A stretch of DNA of 36,429 nucleotides from Pseudomonadota bacterium (GCA_029781465.1 JAKOWQ010000183.1:1-36429), one strand, 5' to 3'; counted from the stretch's first letter, positions 8,439 through 18,189 are shown. Numbers and translations: made by a program. Notes: generated by a model from the letters alone, not told the origin.

Positions 8439-8993
8439 TCACAGCCGGGGCAGAGTCACCCCGCGCTGGCCCATGTATTTGCCGCTGCGGTCGCCATAGC
8501 TGGTTTCGCACGGTTCGTTGCCTTGCAGGAACAGGAACTGGCAGGCCCCCTCGTTGGCATAGATCTTCGCCGGGAGCGGGGTGGTGTTGGAAAATTCCAG
8601 CGTCACGTGGCCCTCCCATTCGGGTTCCAGCGGCGTCACGTTGACGATGATCCCGCAGCGGGCATAGGTGCTCTTGCCCAGGCAGATCACCAGCACATCG
8701 CGCGGGATGCGGAAATATTCCACCGTGCGGGCCAGGGCAAAGCTGTTGGGCGGGATCACGCAGACGTCGGTCTTGACGTCGACGAAGCTGTCGGCGGTGA
8801 AGTTCTTGGGATCGACCACCGCCGAATGGACGTTGGTGAAGATCTTGAACTCGTCCGCCACCCGCGCGTCATAGCCGTAGGACGAAAGCCCATAGGAAAT
8901 GCACCCGTCGCGCTGCTGGCGCTCCACAAAGGGTTCGATCATGCCCGTGTGGCGGGCCTCGTTACGGATCCACTTGTCGGAAAGAATCGGCAT
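8439..8993 (-). CDS. dcd: dCTP deaminase
   Basis: The 184-residue protein is a full-length dCTP deaminase of the dUTPase-fold superfamily. It starts [13 protein letters not shown] and has [14 protein letters not shown] (32-45), [16 protein letters not shown] (79-94), [12 protein letters not shown] (104-115) and [16 protein letters not shown] (121-136). The likely catalytic residues are S108, R112 and E133, equivalent to the Ser-Arg-Glu set of the E. coli enzyme. It converts dCTP to dUTP, feeding dTTP synthesis. It is monocistronic or loosely grouped with neighbours. Its presence in the same window as nrdAB is notable but they are about 7 kb apart and not co-transcribed. Confidence 0.95.
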   Translation of the reverse strand: MPILSDKWIRNEARHTGMIEPFVERQQRDGCISYGLSSYGYDARVADEFKIFTNVHSAVVDPKNFTADSFVDVKTDVCVIPPNSFALARTVEYFRIPRDVLVICLGKSTYARCGIIVNVTPLEPEWEGHVTLEFSNTTPLPAKIYANEGACQFLFLQGNEPCETSYGDRSGKYMGQRGVTLPRL

Positions 8994-9031
8994 GGGGATG
9001 TGATTGCCGATGCGCCGGGGCGGAGCAAGGG

Positions 9032-10030
9032 TCAGACCCCGTGATAGTCCCGGTACCAGCGCACAAAGCTGGGGACACCTTCCTCGATGGAGGTGGTGGG
9101 GGAATAGCCCAGGTCGCGCCGGATCGCCTCGATATCGGCATAGGTCTTGTGGACGTCGCCGGGCTGCATCGGCAGCATCTCCATCGCGGCCTTGCGCCCG
9201 CAGGCTTCCTCCAGCAGGCCGATCACCTTCATCAGCGGCTCGCTGCGGTTGTTGCCGATGTTGTAGAGCGCGTGGGGTTTCACGCTGCCGCCCGCCTTCT
9301 CCGCGCCGTCATCGGCGGGTGCATGGTCGAGGCAGGCCACCACCCCGGCGATGATATCGTCGATGTGGGTGAAGTCGCGGTACATGTCGCCGTGATTGAA
9401 CACCGGGATCGGCTCGCCCGCGAGGATCCGGCGGGTGAAGTTCCACATCATCATGTCGGGCCGCCCCCAGGGGCCATAGACCGTGAAGAAGCGCAGCCCT
9501 GTCAGCGGGGTGCGGAACAGGTGGGCGTAGGTTTCGCTCATCAGCTCGTCGGCGCGCTTGGTCGCGGCGTAGAGCGAAACCGGGTGATCGACCCGATCCT
9601 CGACCGCGAAGGGCAGCTTGGCGTTGCCGCCATAGACCGAGGAGGAGCTGGCATAGACCATGTGCTCGACCTGGCGGTGGCGCGCCAGCTCAAGCAAGTT
9701 GACATGTCCCGCCAGGTTGGAGCTGACGTAAGCTTGCGGATTTTCAAGCGAATAGCGCACCCCTGCCTGGGCGCCGAGGTGGACGATGCGGTCGATCCCG
9801 GTGGCTTCCAGCGCGGTGTTCAGCGCCGCCATGTCGGAGAAATCGAGGTGGTGGAAGGCGAAGCGGTTGCCCCCCGCCGCGCTCAGCGTCGCCAGCCGGT
9901 CGCGCTTGAGCTGGACGGGGTAGTAATCGTTGAGGCTGTCGATCCCGGTAACCACATCGCCGCGCGCCAGCAGGCACTGGCACAGGGCATGTCCGATGAA
10001 TCCGGCCGCACCGGTAACGAGAACGCGCAT
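9032..10030 (-). CDS. NAD-dependent epimerase, UDP-glucuronate 4-epimerase type
   Basis: A 332-residue extended short-chain dehydrogenase. It has the NAD-binding TGAAGFIG (6-13), the segment [17 protein letters not shown] typical of UDP-glucuronate 4-epimerases, the ASSSSVYGG active-site serines (about 127-135) and the catalytic YAATK (Y154, K158). [15 protein letters not shown] in the middle is also characteristic of this group. It would interconvert UDP-GlcA and UDP-GalA in the cytoplasm. It is transcribed divergently from wecB across a 65-bp gap, and the two units together look like a nucleotide-sugar supply block for exopolysaccharide or capsule. No glycosyltransferase is present in the window. 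Confidence 0.9.
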   Translation of the reverse strand: MRVLVTGAAGFIGHALCQCLLARGDVVTGIDSLNDYYPVQLKRDRLATLSAAGGNRFAFHHLDFSDMAALNTALEATGIDRIVHLGAQAGVRYSLENPQAYVSSNLAGHVNLLELARHRQVEHMVYASSSSVYGGNAKLPFAVEDRVDHPVSLYAATKRADELMSETYAHLFRTPLTGLRFFTVYGPWGRPDMMMWNFTRRILAGEPIPVFNHGDMYRDFTHIDDIIAGVVACLDHAPADDGAEKAGGSVKPHALYNIGNNRSEPLMKVIGLLEEACGRKAAMEMLPMQPGDVHKTYADIEAIRRDLGYSPTTSIEEGVPSFVRWYRDYHGV

Positions 10031-10095
10031 GAAAGTGTCCCTAATCTCCGGTGCCTTATTTCATGGTTAACACTCGCGCGTTAGAGGAAATGCGC

Positions 10096-11212
<1,117 letters not shown>

Positions 11213-11235
<23 letters not shown>

Positions 11236-12511
11236 AGTCTGCGTTGTAGGACTGGGTTATATCGGCCTGCCCACCGCCGCGATCGTCGCGCGCGCCGGGT
11301 GCCGGGTGCGCGGGGTGGACGTGTCGCAGCGGGTGGTGGAAACCATCAACCGCGGCGAAATCCATATCGAGGAAGTCGATCTCGATGGCCTGGTCCAGGG
11401 CGTGGTCGCGCGCGGTCTGCTTTCCGCTTCGATCGAAATGGCCCCGGCGGACGTTTTCGTGATCGCGGTGCCTACTCCCTTTGACAAGGACCACGCGCCC
11501 GACATTTCCTATGTCCTCGCCGCGGGCGAGGCGGTGGCCAGGGTGCTCAAGGCGGGCGACACGGTGATCCTCGAATCGACCTCGCCGGTCGGCACCACCG
11601 AGGCGCTGCGCGATCTGATTGCCGCGCGCCGTCCCGATCTCAAATGCCCGGGCCTCGCCGCCGAAACGCCCGACGTTTCGATCGCCTACTGCCCCGAGCG
11701 GGTGCTGCCCGGCAAGATCCTCGAGGAGCTGACCAACAACGATCGCTCGATCGGCGGGATCACCCCGCGCTGCGCGCGCAAGGCGCTGGCCTTCTACAAG
11801 CTGTTCGTGCGCGGCACCTGCGTGGTGACCGACAGCCGCAGCGCCGAGATGACCAAGCTGGTCGAGAACGCCTACCGCGACGTCAACATCGCCTTCGCCA
11901 ACGAGCTGAGCATCGTTGCCGACAAGATGGGGCTCGACGTGTGGGAGGTGATCCGCCTCGCCAACCGCCATCCGCGCGTCAACATCCTCCAGCCCGGTCC
12001 GGGCGTGGGCGGGCACTGCATCGCGGTCGATCCCTGGTTCATCGTCCACGGCGCGCCCGAGGAAACCCCGCTGATCCGCACCGCGCGCGGGGTCAACGAT
12101 GGCAAGATCCACCACGTGATCGCCCGCGCCGAGGCGCTGATCGAGGCCCATCCGGGCATTCCGGTCGCCTGCCTCGGCCTCGCCTTCAAGGCCAATATCG
12201 ACGATTTCCGCGAAAGCCCGGCGCGCCTCGTCGCGGTTACCCTGGCGCGCAAATACGGCAACCGGATTGCGCTGGTCGAACCCTATGCCAGCGAGCTCCC
12301 GCGCGAGTTCGAGGGCACCGGGGCGCGGCTGGTCGATATCGATACCGCGCTGGAAAGCTGCGGTATCCTGATCGTGCTGGTCGATCACGATCAGTTCAAG
12401 GCCGTGCCGCTGGCCGAACGCGCCCGCCACCTGGTCTATGACACGCGCGGCATCTGGCTCGATCAGCCCCAGGCCGAGGCCGGGCCGGAAGCGCTGCGGC
12501 TGGCCAGCTGA
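11213..12511 (+). CDS. wecC: UDP-N-acetyl-D-mannosamine dehydrogenase
   Basis: The start is the ATG at 11213 (MKSDAKPEVCVVGLGYIG), 23 bases inside the end of wecB; the longer open frame upstream only reads through wecB out of frame. The 432 residues contain the NAD-binding VVGLGYIGLPTAAIVARAG, the AVPTPFDKDHAPDISYV segment, YCPERVLPGKI, KLVENAYRDVNIAFANEL and the GPGVGGHCIAVDPWFIV segment with the catalytic cysteine. It oxidises UDP-ManNAc twice to UDP-ManNAcA. The overlap with wecB indicates coupled translation of a two-step route to a capsule or common-antigen sugar. Confidence 0.94.
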
Positions 12512-12572
12512 ACGGCGCCGACGCGGCGCCCTTGCCCGCGCTGCACCCTTGCCCGCGCCGCGCGATACGGCG

Positions 12573-12986
12573 ATGATGGCTCCCATGGTGCGCGTCGTTC
12601 CCAATGCCCTGCTCTACTGGGCCGCGATCCTTGCGCTGGGCTTCGTGCTCGGCGCGGTGCGGCTGCTGGTGCTGGTGCCGCGGCTGGGCGTGGCCGGGGC
12701 GGTTGCAGCGGAGCTGCCGGTGATGCTGGGGGCAAGCTGGCTGGCGGCGGGCGCGCTGCTGCGCCGCCGTCCGCTGCCCAGCCACAACGCGGCGCTGGCG
12801 ATGGGCGCGCTGGCCTTCGCGCTGCTGATCGCCAGCGAGATCTGCCTTGCCACGCAACTGTTCGGGGCGAGCCTAGCGGGCTGGGCCCGGGGCGTCGCCA
12901 GCCCGGCGGGGCTGCTCGGGCTGGGCGGACAGGTGCTGTTCGGCGCCATGCCCGGCTGGCGTTGGCGCGGGGGACAACAGCCTTAA
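12573..12986 (+). CDS. Small four-helix membrane protein of unknown function
   Basis: From the ATG at 12573 the protein has 137 residues; ATGs at 12576 and 12585 are also possible, and none has a strong ribosome site. It shows four hydrophobic segments: NALLYWAAILALGFVLGAV, VAAELPVMLGASWLAAGALL, AALAMGALAFALLIASEICLA and ASPAGLLGLGGQVLFGAMPG. It is probably an inner-membrane protein. It follows wecC in the same direction after 61 bases, a gap filled by a GC-rich near-palindrome and a repeated CCCTTGCCCGCGC. I do not recognise the family. Co-transcription with wecBC is possible but not shown. Confidence 0.6.
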   Translation: MMAPMVRVVPNALLYWAAILALGFVLGAVRLLVLVPRLGVAGAVAAELPVMLGASWLAAGALLRRRPLPSHNAALAMGALAFALLIASEICLATQLFGASLAGWARGVASPAGLLGLGGQVLFGAMPGWRWRGGQQP

Positions 12987-13078
12987 CGCCCCGGCAACCC
13001 TTTGCTGCGACAATTGCGCCTCAAAGTCCGTTCCGGCGCAACCCCGCGCGGGGGCGGCCCAGCGAAAGGTCCTGCCCG

Positions 13079-13225
13079 ATGCAGACCGACGAACAAGGCC
13101 AGCGCGCCGCCGACCGCCGCGGCGAAGACCGCCGCAAGGCGCAGGTCAGCCCGCTCCCTTTCCCCGACCGCCGCAAGGCCGCCCGCCGCTCCGGCACCGA
13201 TCGCCGCACCGCCGCGCGCGGCTGA
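13079..13225 (+). CDS. Small basic DRR-repeat protein, unknown function
   Basis: An ATG at 13079 opens a 48-residue frame, with GAAAGG about 10 bases upstream. The translation is extremely basic and repetitive: ADRRGEDRRK, PFPDRRKAARR and SGTDRRTAARG. The spaced DRR units suggest a nucleic-acid or acidic-surface binding peptide, but no function can be claimed. Small Arg-rich frames occur by chance in GC-rich DNA, so the low-complexity bias lowers confidence. The regular DRR(K/G) repeat and the separate start site argue that it is translated. Confidence 0.5.
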   Translation: MQTDEQGQRAADRRGEDRRKAQVSPLPFPDRRKAARRSGTDRRTAARG

Positions 13226-13323
13226 ATTCCCGGGATAGTGCCACGCGCGAAGGCGCGAGGAGGGTGCGTCGGGGGCGCGGTTGTCCGCAACAGGTTAGAC
13301 GGCCGCTCCCGGCAAATGTCCGA

Positions 13324-13551
13324 TCACAGGCTGATCCGCTCACCGTCGTGCAGAAACGAACGCCCGATCCCGGGGTTGCTATCCTGATAGGTGGTGATGT
13401 TCCCATAGCCGGCATCGTTCTTCCGGATCGAAATGCTGACTTCGCCATGGGCCTGGATATAGCCATTGAAAACCACCGTGCCGCCGGCATTGTTGTCGGT
13501 AACGCGGAAATTGTTGCCAAAGGGATCATCGTTGGCAAGGGTCACATTCAT
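13324..13551 (-). CDS. Small hypothetical protein, beta-rich
   Basis: A 75-residue frame starting at the ATG at 13549-13551, with a good purine-rich ribosome site (GGGGAGAGG) just upstream. The translation is balanced and not GC-biased: MNVTLANDDPFGNNFRV followed by NNAGGTVVFNGYI, EVSISIRKNDAGYGN and a SFLHDGERISL end. The pattern of short beta strands and Gly/Asn turns suggests a small beta-sandwich. No signal peptide or membrane segment is visible and I do not recognise the family. It stands alone, upstream of about 400 bases without a convincing gene. Confidence 0.6.
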   Translation of the reverse strand: MNVTLANDDPFGNNFRVTDNNAGGTVVFNGYIQAHGEVSISIRKNDAGYGNITTYQDSNPGIGRSFLHDGERISL

Positions 13552-13949
13552 CGGGCCTCTCCCCGTTTGCGCGCCACAAGCGGTCGCGAATCCGGTTTGT
13601 CACTTCAGGGGCCGGCACGCCGTGATTCCGGTCACGCGGCGGCACCGGGGGCGAGGGCAACCGGGTTCACGCGAGGGTGCGGAGGCGCGAAGGGGACGCG
13701 CCCGGGGCGCGGTTGCATGGCAAGTGGAAGTGAAGTGCGAAAGGCGCCGGCGGGCAAGGGTCGCCACGCCGCAGGCTTTCAGGCCGCAATTGCGATTTTG
13801 GTTGAGGGTCGACCCGGCGGCAACTCGCGATCCAGCCCCACTGTGCCCCTTCTCGCCCTTTGAGCCCTTGCGCGAACTCTATCAGGCGTACGGCTGAGCC
13901 GGGGGGTGGGGGGCTAGGTTAGCTGTCACCGTAATTCCACCGTAATTCC
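13552..13949. other. Intergenic region without a convincing gene
   Basis: About 400 bases between the small orphan gene and the restriction endonuclease. Open frames cross it on the plus strand, but their translations are Arg/Pro/Gly-rich and look random. The right end (13927-13948) holds a tandem 11-bp duplication, CACCGTAATTC twice, immediately beside the endonuclease stop codon. GC content falls sharply at this point, so it may mark the left edge of an inserted segment. No integrase, terminal inverted repeat or tRNA is visible. Confidence 0.5.
13927..13948 (+). repeat. 11-bp tandem direct repeat at the edge of the R-M island
   Basis: CACCGTAATTC occurs at 13927-13937 and again at 13938-13948. 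It lies 1 base from the end of the endonuclease gene, at the visible transition from high to lower GC. Confidence 0.7.
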
Positions 13950-14843
13950 CTAATCAATCTTCCCTGCATTCCTGAGCAACAGAGCTTCGCAAGGCGTTTT
14001 GGGTCGGTAAGATTGAAACTCCCTATGCCCAACCTTCAGGCCTAGCTCCTGCATAAGCTCGCGATCATAGCCGGAATAGAGCACTGCAATTCCGGCGCGC
14101 GCCAATTTGTCTCTTGCTCCACCATTCTTGCGGAGGCGCTTCATGAAGTCGTCCTGCTTTGCGACTCCTGAAATCAGTACGCGAGAAACGGGAGTTTCGA
14201 GGCAGTTTTCGAAGAGCTTTACAAGTCTTTCTGTGCCGCCTTTCGGCTTCATGATCTCATCACGCAGATCGTCACTAATCGAATTCCAGAAGTTCGGTGT
14301 GTATGCGAAGTCACGCACCATCCACCAGATGTTGCCGGTTCCCTCGGCAGAAAAACTGGTCTTTTTATCCTGATTCTCTCCCGACCGCAGATAAGCCTTT
14401 CGTGCTCGCGCCAGACCGACTGCACATGTGGACGCAGATTCGTTTACTCTGAGTAGGACGCAAAGCTGTTCAAGCGCTTCGTGGGGTATCATCCAGCCGG
14501 ATCGACCTCCCGTCGTAGATTTGACGTCGACCTCCCTGCCACCGATCTTTAGGTCAAGGATAATGCCACGGGGCACCTGCAACCAGTCGCGAAGCAAATT
14601 CTCGAACTTAGTTCCGAGATAGGTTTTCTCAGTTTTTTCAAGTTGCGAGAGGAAGAATCGATTGGTCCGTGCCGTGTCGATTACCTCATCAATGGCTGAA
14701 CGAAAAAACGATCTCAATCTCTCTTCGAAAATCTCTTTCCCGCCGACGGCTGCCAGGAGATCGGACTCGAGTGCATGGAGGTCGTCATAGTCAATGTGGC
14801 CCGATGGCAGTGGCTGATGGCCGCTATCGCTAAGAATGTTCAC
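13950..14843 (-). CDS. NaeI-family (type IIE) restriction endonuclease
   Basis: A 297-residue protein starting with GTG at 14841-14843, overlapping the methyltransferase stop by 4 bases. The N-terminal half contains E81, D97, D106 and K108 (in NLLRDW / ILDLKIGGREVDVKST). The spacings 16, 9 and 2 are the same as those of the NaeI catalytic residues E70, D86, D95 and K97, a PD-(D/E)XK-type centre. The position equivalent to NaeI Leu43, where Lys converts NaeI to a topoisomerase, is Val54 in VIDTAR. The C-terminal half would be the second DNA-binding (Topo-like) domain that needs an effector site. Length is close to NaeI (317). If specificity is conserved it would cut GCCGGC, but that is inference. 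Base composition is lower in GC than the neighbours. Confidence 0.87.
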   Translation of the reverse strand: MNILSDSGHQPLPSGHIDYDDLHALESDLLAAVGGKEIFEERLRSFFRSAIDEVIDTARTNRFFLSQLEKTEKTYLGTKFENLLRDWLQVPRGIILDLKIGGREVDVKSTTGGRSGWMIPHEALEQLCVLLRVNESASTCAVGLARARKAYLRSGENQDKKTSFSAEGTGNIWWMVRDFAYTPNFWNSISDDLRDEIMKPKGGTERLVKLFENCLETPVSRVLISGVAKQDDFMKRLRKNGGARDKLARAGIAVLYSGYDRELMQELGLKVGHREFQSYRPKTPCEALLLRNAGKID

Positions 14844-15796
14844 GCCACAGCTCGAACCGAAAAGACCTTTTGAACCGCGAGTGCAATCTTAAGATTGTTA
14901 GCAACCGCCTTCGCCACTGGCGGCGGAAATGCATTCCCAACTTGGCGATAAGCCGTCGTCTTGCGGCCATAGAACTGCCAGTTGTCAGGGAAGCCTTGGA
15001 TGCGGGCAACCATTCGAACGGTTAGGCGCGGCATACCACAAAAATCCGCTTCGGGCGCTTCTTCGGCAATCGACCTGCCTTCAACGCCCAATGCCGCCCA
15101 AGCCTTCCTCGCACGGGTTGGTCCCAAGTCTGGTCCGCCATGCTTCTTGGATCCACCAACAATGGTCGGCGCAATGTCGTTCGCCAATTCAGCCCAACGT
15201 TTTACGCCGAGCCAACCATTTGCACCCATCAGATCGCGAAGGGTTTCACCGACCGTCGGTGGATTATGCGGCAATACATCAGGCCAGTCGAATGCTTCGA
15301 CTAGGTCGTTGCGCAGGGCGACAATGACAACACGCGGCCGCAGCTGGGGAACGCCAAAATCCGATGAGTTCATCAGGCGCCAGTCGATTGTGTAGCCAAG
15401 TTTCTTGAACTCGGCCTTCAGAAATAGGCGATAATTTTCAAAAACTGGCGAGAGGAAGCCTCTGACGTTCTCGATCATCACGGCTTTGGGACGAATTTCA
15501 TCGATCAGGCGAATGGCCGCAGGGAAGAGATTGCGTTCATCCTTTTCACCCAACTGCCGACCGGCAACAGAGAACGGGGGGCAGGGCAGGCCGCCAGTGA
15601 GTATATCGACACCTTTGAATGGCCGACCATCGAACTGGTTCATGTCAGCCGTTCGCACATCCCATTGGGGCCGGTTGAGTCGAAGTGTCTTGGCGAAGTC
15701 AGGTTCGATTTCAACCAACGCAGTGTGGTGAAACCCGGCCTGCTCAAGCCCTAAAGCTTGGCCTCCAGCACCTGCGCAAAATTCAATCGAATGCAT
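14840..15796 (-). CDS. DNA (cytosine-5) methyltransferase of the NaeI-like R-M system
   Basis: Two adjacent ATGs exist (15797-15799 and 15794-15796). The second is chosen because AAGGAG at 15808-15803 is 6 bases from it; the first would add one Met. The 318 residues hold the C5-methyltransferase motifs in order: I (FCAGAGGQALG), IV (GGLPCPPFS, catalytic C72), VI (ENVRGF, E109), VIII (QLRPRVVIVA, 151-160), a target-recognition region around 180-256 with GGSKKHGGPDLGPTRARKA, IX (RMVARIQGFP) and X (QVGNAFPPPVA, 285-295). It protects host DNA by methylating cytosine in the endonuclease site. It is first in a two-gene operon so protection precedes cutting. GC is lower than in flanking genes. Confidence 0.93.
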   Translation of the reverse strand: MHSIEFCAGAGGQALGLEQAGFHHTALVEIEPDFAKTLRLNRPQWDVRTADMNQFDGRPFKGVDILTGGLPCPPFSVAGRQLGEKDERNLFPAAIRLIDEIRPKAVMIENVRGFLSPVFENYRLFLKAEFKKLGYTIDWRLMNSSDFGVPQLRPRVVIVALRNDLVEAFDWPDVLPHNPPTVGETLRDLMGANGWLGVKRWAELANDIAPTIVGGSKKHGGPDLGPTRARKAWAALGVEGRSIAEEAPEADFCGMPRLTVRMVARIQGFPDNWQFYGRKTTAYRQVGNAFPPPVAKAVANNLKIALAVQKVFSVRAVA

Positions 15797-15817
15797 CATT
15801 CGCTCCTTTGAGCGACA

Positions 15818-15846
15818 AGAGTATGTTCTTTATCCGTTCTCGTCAA
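15818..15846 (-). promoter_or_regulatory. Possible promoter of the R-M operon
   Basis: On the minus strand TTGACG (15846-15841) directly follows the nrdB stop codon. Candidate -10 elements are CATACT (spacer 15) or TACTCT (spacer 17). The 50-base gap to the methyltransferase start is AT-rich relative to its surroundings. Suggests the pair has its own promoter rather than depending on nrdB read-through. Confidence 0.35.
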
Positions 15847-16914
15847 TCACTCCGCCGCGTTCACCCCGCCTGCCGCAAACATATCCGGCTCGCTCCCCTC
15901 GTCCGCGGCGTCATTCGCCCCGGCAACCTCGCCCTTGGCCTTGCGCCTTGCGTCGAAGCTTGACCAGACGTCGTTCCAGTTGCCCTTGGTCGCGGCCTTG
16001 GAATATTCGGTCGCGCGGGTTTCGAAGAAGTTGGCGTGTTCCACCCCGTTGAGCAGCGGGGCGAGCCAGGGGAGGGGGTGGTCCTCGATCATGTAGATCG
16101 CGGGCAGGCCCAGCTGGCTCAGGCGCCAGTCGGCGATGTAGCGGATGTAGCGCTTGATTTCCTTGGGGCTCATCCCCGGGACCGGGCCCAGCTCGAACGC
16201 CAGGTCGATGAAGGCATCTTCCAGCCGCACGGTCTTCTGGCAGCAATCGATGATGTCTTCCTTGACGCTCTTGGTCAGGCACTGGCGCTCGGCGCAGAAG
16301 GCGTGGAACAGGCGGGTAATGCCCTCGCAGTGCAGGCTCTCGTCGCGCACCGACCAGGAGACGATCTGGCCCATGCCCTTCATCTTGTTGAAGCGCGGGA
16401 AGTTCATCAGCATGGCGAAGCTGGCGAAGAGCTGCATCCCCTCGGTAAAGCCGCCGAACATCGCGAGGGTGCGGGCAATATCCTCGTCGCTGTCGACCCC
16501 GAAGGTGTGCATGTAGTTCGCCTTGTCGGCCATCTCGGTATATTCGAGGAAGGCCGAATACTCGGTCTCGGGCATGCCGATGGTATCGAGCAGGTGGCTG
16601 TAGGCGGCGATGTGGATCGTCTCCATGTTGGAGAAGGCGGCCAGCATCATCTTGACCTCGGTCGGCTTGAACACCCGCCCGTATTTCTCGTGATAGCAAT
16701 CCTGCACCTCGACATCGGCCTGGGTGAAGAAGCGGAAGATCTGGGTGAGCAGGTTGCGCTCATGCTCGGAAATCTTCTGCGCCCAGTCGCGGCAGTCCTC
16801 GCCCAAGGGAACTTCCTCGGGCATCCAGTGCACCTGCTGCTGGCGCTTCCAGAAATCGTAGGCCCAGGGATATTCGAAGGGCTTGTAGGTCTTGCGGGCT
16901 TCGAGAAGGGGCAT
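15847..16914 (-). CDS. nrdB: Ribonucleoside-diphosphate reductase, beta subunit (class Ia)
   Basis: The start is the ATG at 16912-16914 (MPLLEARKTYKPFEYPWAYDFW), with CGGAG about 9 bases upstream; 355 residues. The diiron ligands can be placed by spacing to E. coli NrdB: D67 (TQADVEV), E98 and H101 (METIHIAAY), E158 (TEGMQLF), E192 and H195 (RDESLH). The radical Tyr is present as Y105, four residues after H101, so this is a Tyr-radical class I subunit rather than the Phe-containing class Ic form. It assembles with NrdA to reduce ribonucleotides. It is separated from nrdA by three genes but lies on the same strand; the R-M pair follows. Confidence 0.95.
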   Translation of the reverse strand: MPLLEARKTYKPFEYPWAYDFWKRQQQVHWMPEEVPLGEDCRDWAQKISEHERNLLTQIFRFFTQADVEVQDCYHEKYGRVFKPTEVKMMLAAFSNMETIHIAAYSHLLDTIGMPETEYSAFLEYTEMADKANYMHTFGVDSDEDIARTLAMFGGFTEGMQLFASFAMLMNFPRFNKMKGMGQIVSWSVRDESLHCEGITRLFHAFCAERQCLTKSVKEDIIDCCQKTVRLEDAFIDLAFELGPVPGMSPKEIKRYIRYIADWRLSQLGLPAIYMIEDHPLPWLAPLLNGVEHANFFETRATEYSKAATKGNWNDVWSSFDARRKAKGEVAGANDAADEGSEPDMFAAGGVNAAE

Positions 16915-17016
16915 CTTACGACTCCGGAATGAGATCAGCGAACGAGGATAGCGCAAAGCCCCCTGCGGCCGAAGCCGAGGGGGTGTGCGAAGCTGGGGAT
17001 AGGATGGGGTGGAGGG

Positions 17017-17397
17017 CTAGTTCCAGAACCAGCCGGGCTTCTGCGCGCGGGCCTTGCGGTTCTTCCACATCGCGACATAGAGCCACAGCCCGGAAAAGCT
17101 GAAGAACACCATCGCTAGCCCGGCGAGCGAGGCGATCACCGTGCCCAGCGGGCCGAAGCTTTCGCCCGAATGCAGGTGATGGATCAGCCCGACGTTGAAG
17201 GCGGACTGCGGCGGCCTGGGCCGGCAGATCATCGTTTCGGGGCACTGGAAGCCATCGGGCACGATCGCCGCGGGGCGTTCCTGCTCGCCGCCCAGCACCT
17301 CGCCCCAGATCGGCACCTGGCTGAGCACCCCGGTCACCGCGATCCACAGCAGGACCACGCCGAACAGAACCGAAAGCCAGCGATGCCACTTGCGCAT
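17017..17397 (-). CDS. PepSY-associated membrane protein
   Basis: The start used is the ATG at 17395-17397 (MRKWHRWLSVLFGVVLLWIAVTG), with AAGGAG 8 bases upstream; 126 residues. An upstream in-frame extension lacks a comparable signal. Two membrane helices are clear, one at residues 5-25 and one near 83-108 (ASLAGLAMVFFSFSGLWLYVAMW), flanking a periplasmic loop with CPETMIC and an IHHLHSGE motif. The RKWHRWLS... and HxxHSG features are typical of PepSY-associated transmembrane proteins, often linked to iron uptake or ferric reduction. It lies between nrdA and nrdB. A link to iron supply for NrdB would be attractive but is speculation. Confidence 0.75.
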   Translation of the reverse strand: MRKWHRWLSVLFGVVLLWIAVTGVLSQVPIWGEVLGGEQERPAAIVPDGFQCPETMICRPRPPQSAFNVGLIHHLHSGESFGPLGTVIASLAGLAMVFFSFSGLWLYVAMWKNRKARAQKPGWFWN

Positions 17398-17499
17398 GGG
17401 GGAAAGCTCCTTGGAAACGAATTGCCTTTGTTCCAAAGCCTTCCGCACCGCGCCGGGCAAGCGCCAAATGGTCGCCAATTGTAATCGCGTGCGCTTTCA

Positions 17500-18189
17500 T
17501 CATGCCGCCCCGGGCTTGCGCGCGACGAGCAGCATCGATTTCCACAACCAGGGCAGCCGCCCGACCCCGGCGAATTCGCCGACCGTGAAGCCCGCGTCTT
17601 CGAGCAGCCGACCCAGCGTGGCGCGGCTCCAGAACTTGATGTGTCCGCCGTGCCACAGCGGGTTGTGATGGTGGTCCCACTTGCCCGCCAGCGACAGCGC
17701 CAGGTTCTTGAGGTAGCCGTGATAGGGCGTGGTGACGATCAGCGCGCCGCCCGGGCGCAGCGCTTCAAAGCAGAAGCGCGCCAGGCACCGCGGATCGTAG
17801 AGATGCTCGACCACCTCGGTGCTTACCACCAGGTCGAAACTGCCAGGATCGCCAATCCCCTGGCCTTCCAGCGGGCGGGCGAAATCGCACACGGCAAAGG
17901 CCGCGCCGCTGCCCCGGGCCTGGGCAAGCGCGATCCCCTCCGCGTCGCCGTCAACCCCGGTGACCGCAAAGCCGCGCGCCGCCAGGGCAGCGGCAAGCGA
18001 GCCATTGCCGCATCCGGCATCGAGCACGCTGCGGGGGGCCAATGCCTCGACCCGGGCGATCACCGCCGGATTGAGATAGCCCGAGGATTCGGGGTCCTGC
18101 GCGGTCCAGCCATAGGAATCGGTCTTGTCCGAGGCGGGAGTGGCGCAAGCCGCCGCCATATCGCCGGACGTGTCGGCCGCCGGCGTCAC
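17500..18189 (-). CDS. Class I SAM-dependent methyltransferase
   Basis: The frame opens at a GTG at 18187-18189 with AAGAGG about 8 bases upstream (229 residues); an ATG at 18157-18159 would give 219. The core is a Rossmann methyltransferase: motif I VLDAGCGNGSLAAALAARGF, the acidic VDGD, then VVSTEVVEHLYDPR (motif for UbiG/class I enzymes) and LRPGGALIVTTPYHGYLKNL. The C-terminal HGGHIKFWSRATLGRLLEDAGF is typical of glycan- or lipid-modifying methyltransferases with an LMG-like tail. Substrate is unknown. It sits within the nrdA-nrdB interval on the same strand, 102 bases upstream of the PepSY-type gene. Confidence 0.83.
   Translation of the reverse strand: MTPAADTSGDMAAACATPASDKTDSYGWTAQDPESSGYLNPAVIARVEALAPRSVLDAGCGNGSLAAALAARGFAVTGVDGDAEGIALAQARGSGAAFAVCDFARPLEGQGIGDPGSFDLVVSTEVVEHLYDPRCLARFCFEALRPGGALIVTTPYHGYLKNLALSLAGKWDHHHNPLWHGGHIKFWSRATLGRLLEDAGFTVGEFAGVGRLPWLWKSMLLVARKPGAA

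Noticed and set aside
13264-13897. Plus-strand frames of 199 and 143 codons in the gap before the endonuclease
   Set aside because: Arg/Gly/Pro-rich, no ribosome site, and they overlap the better small gene at 13324-13551.
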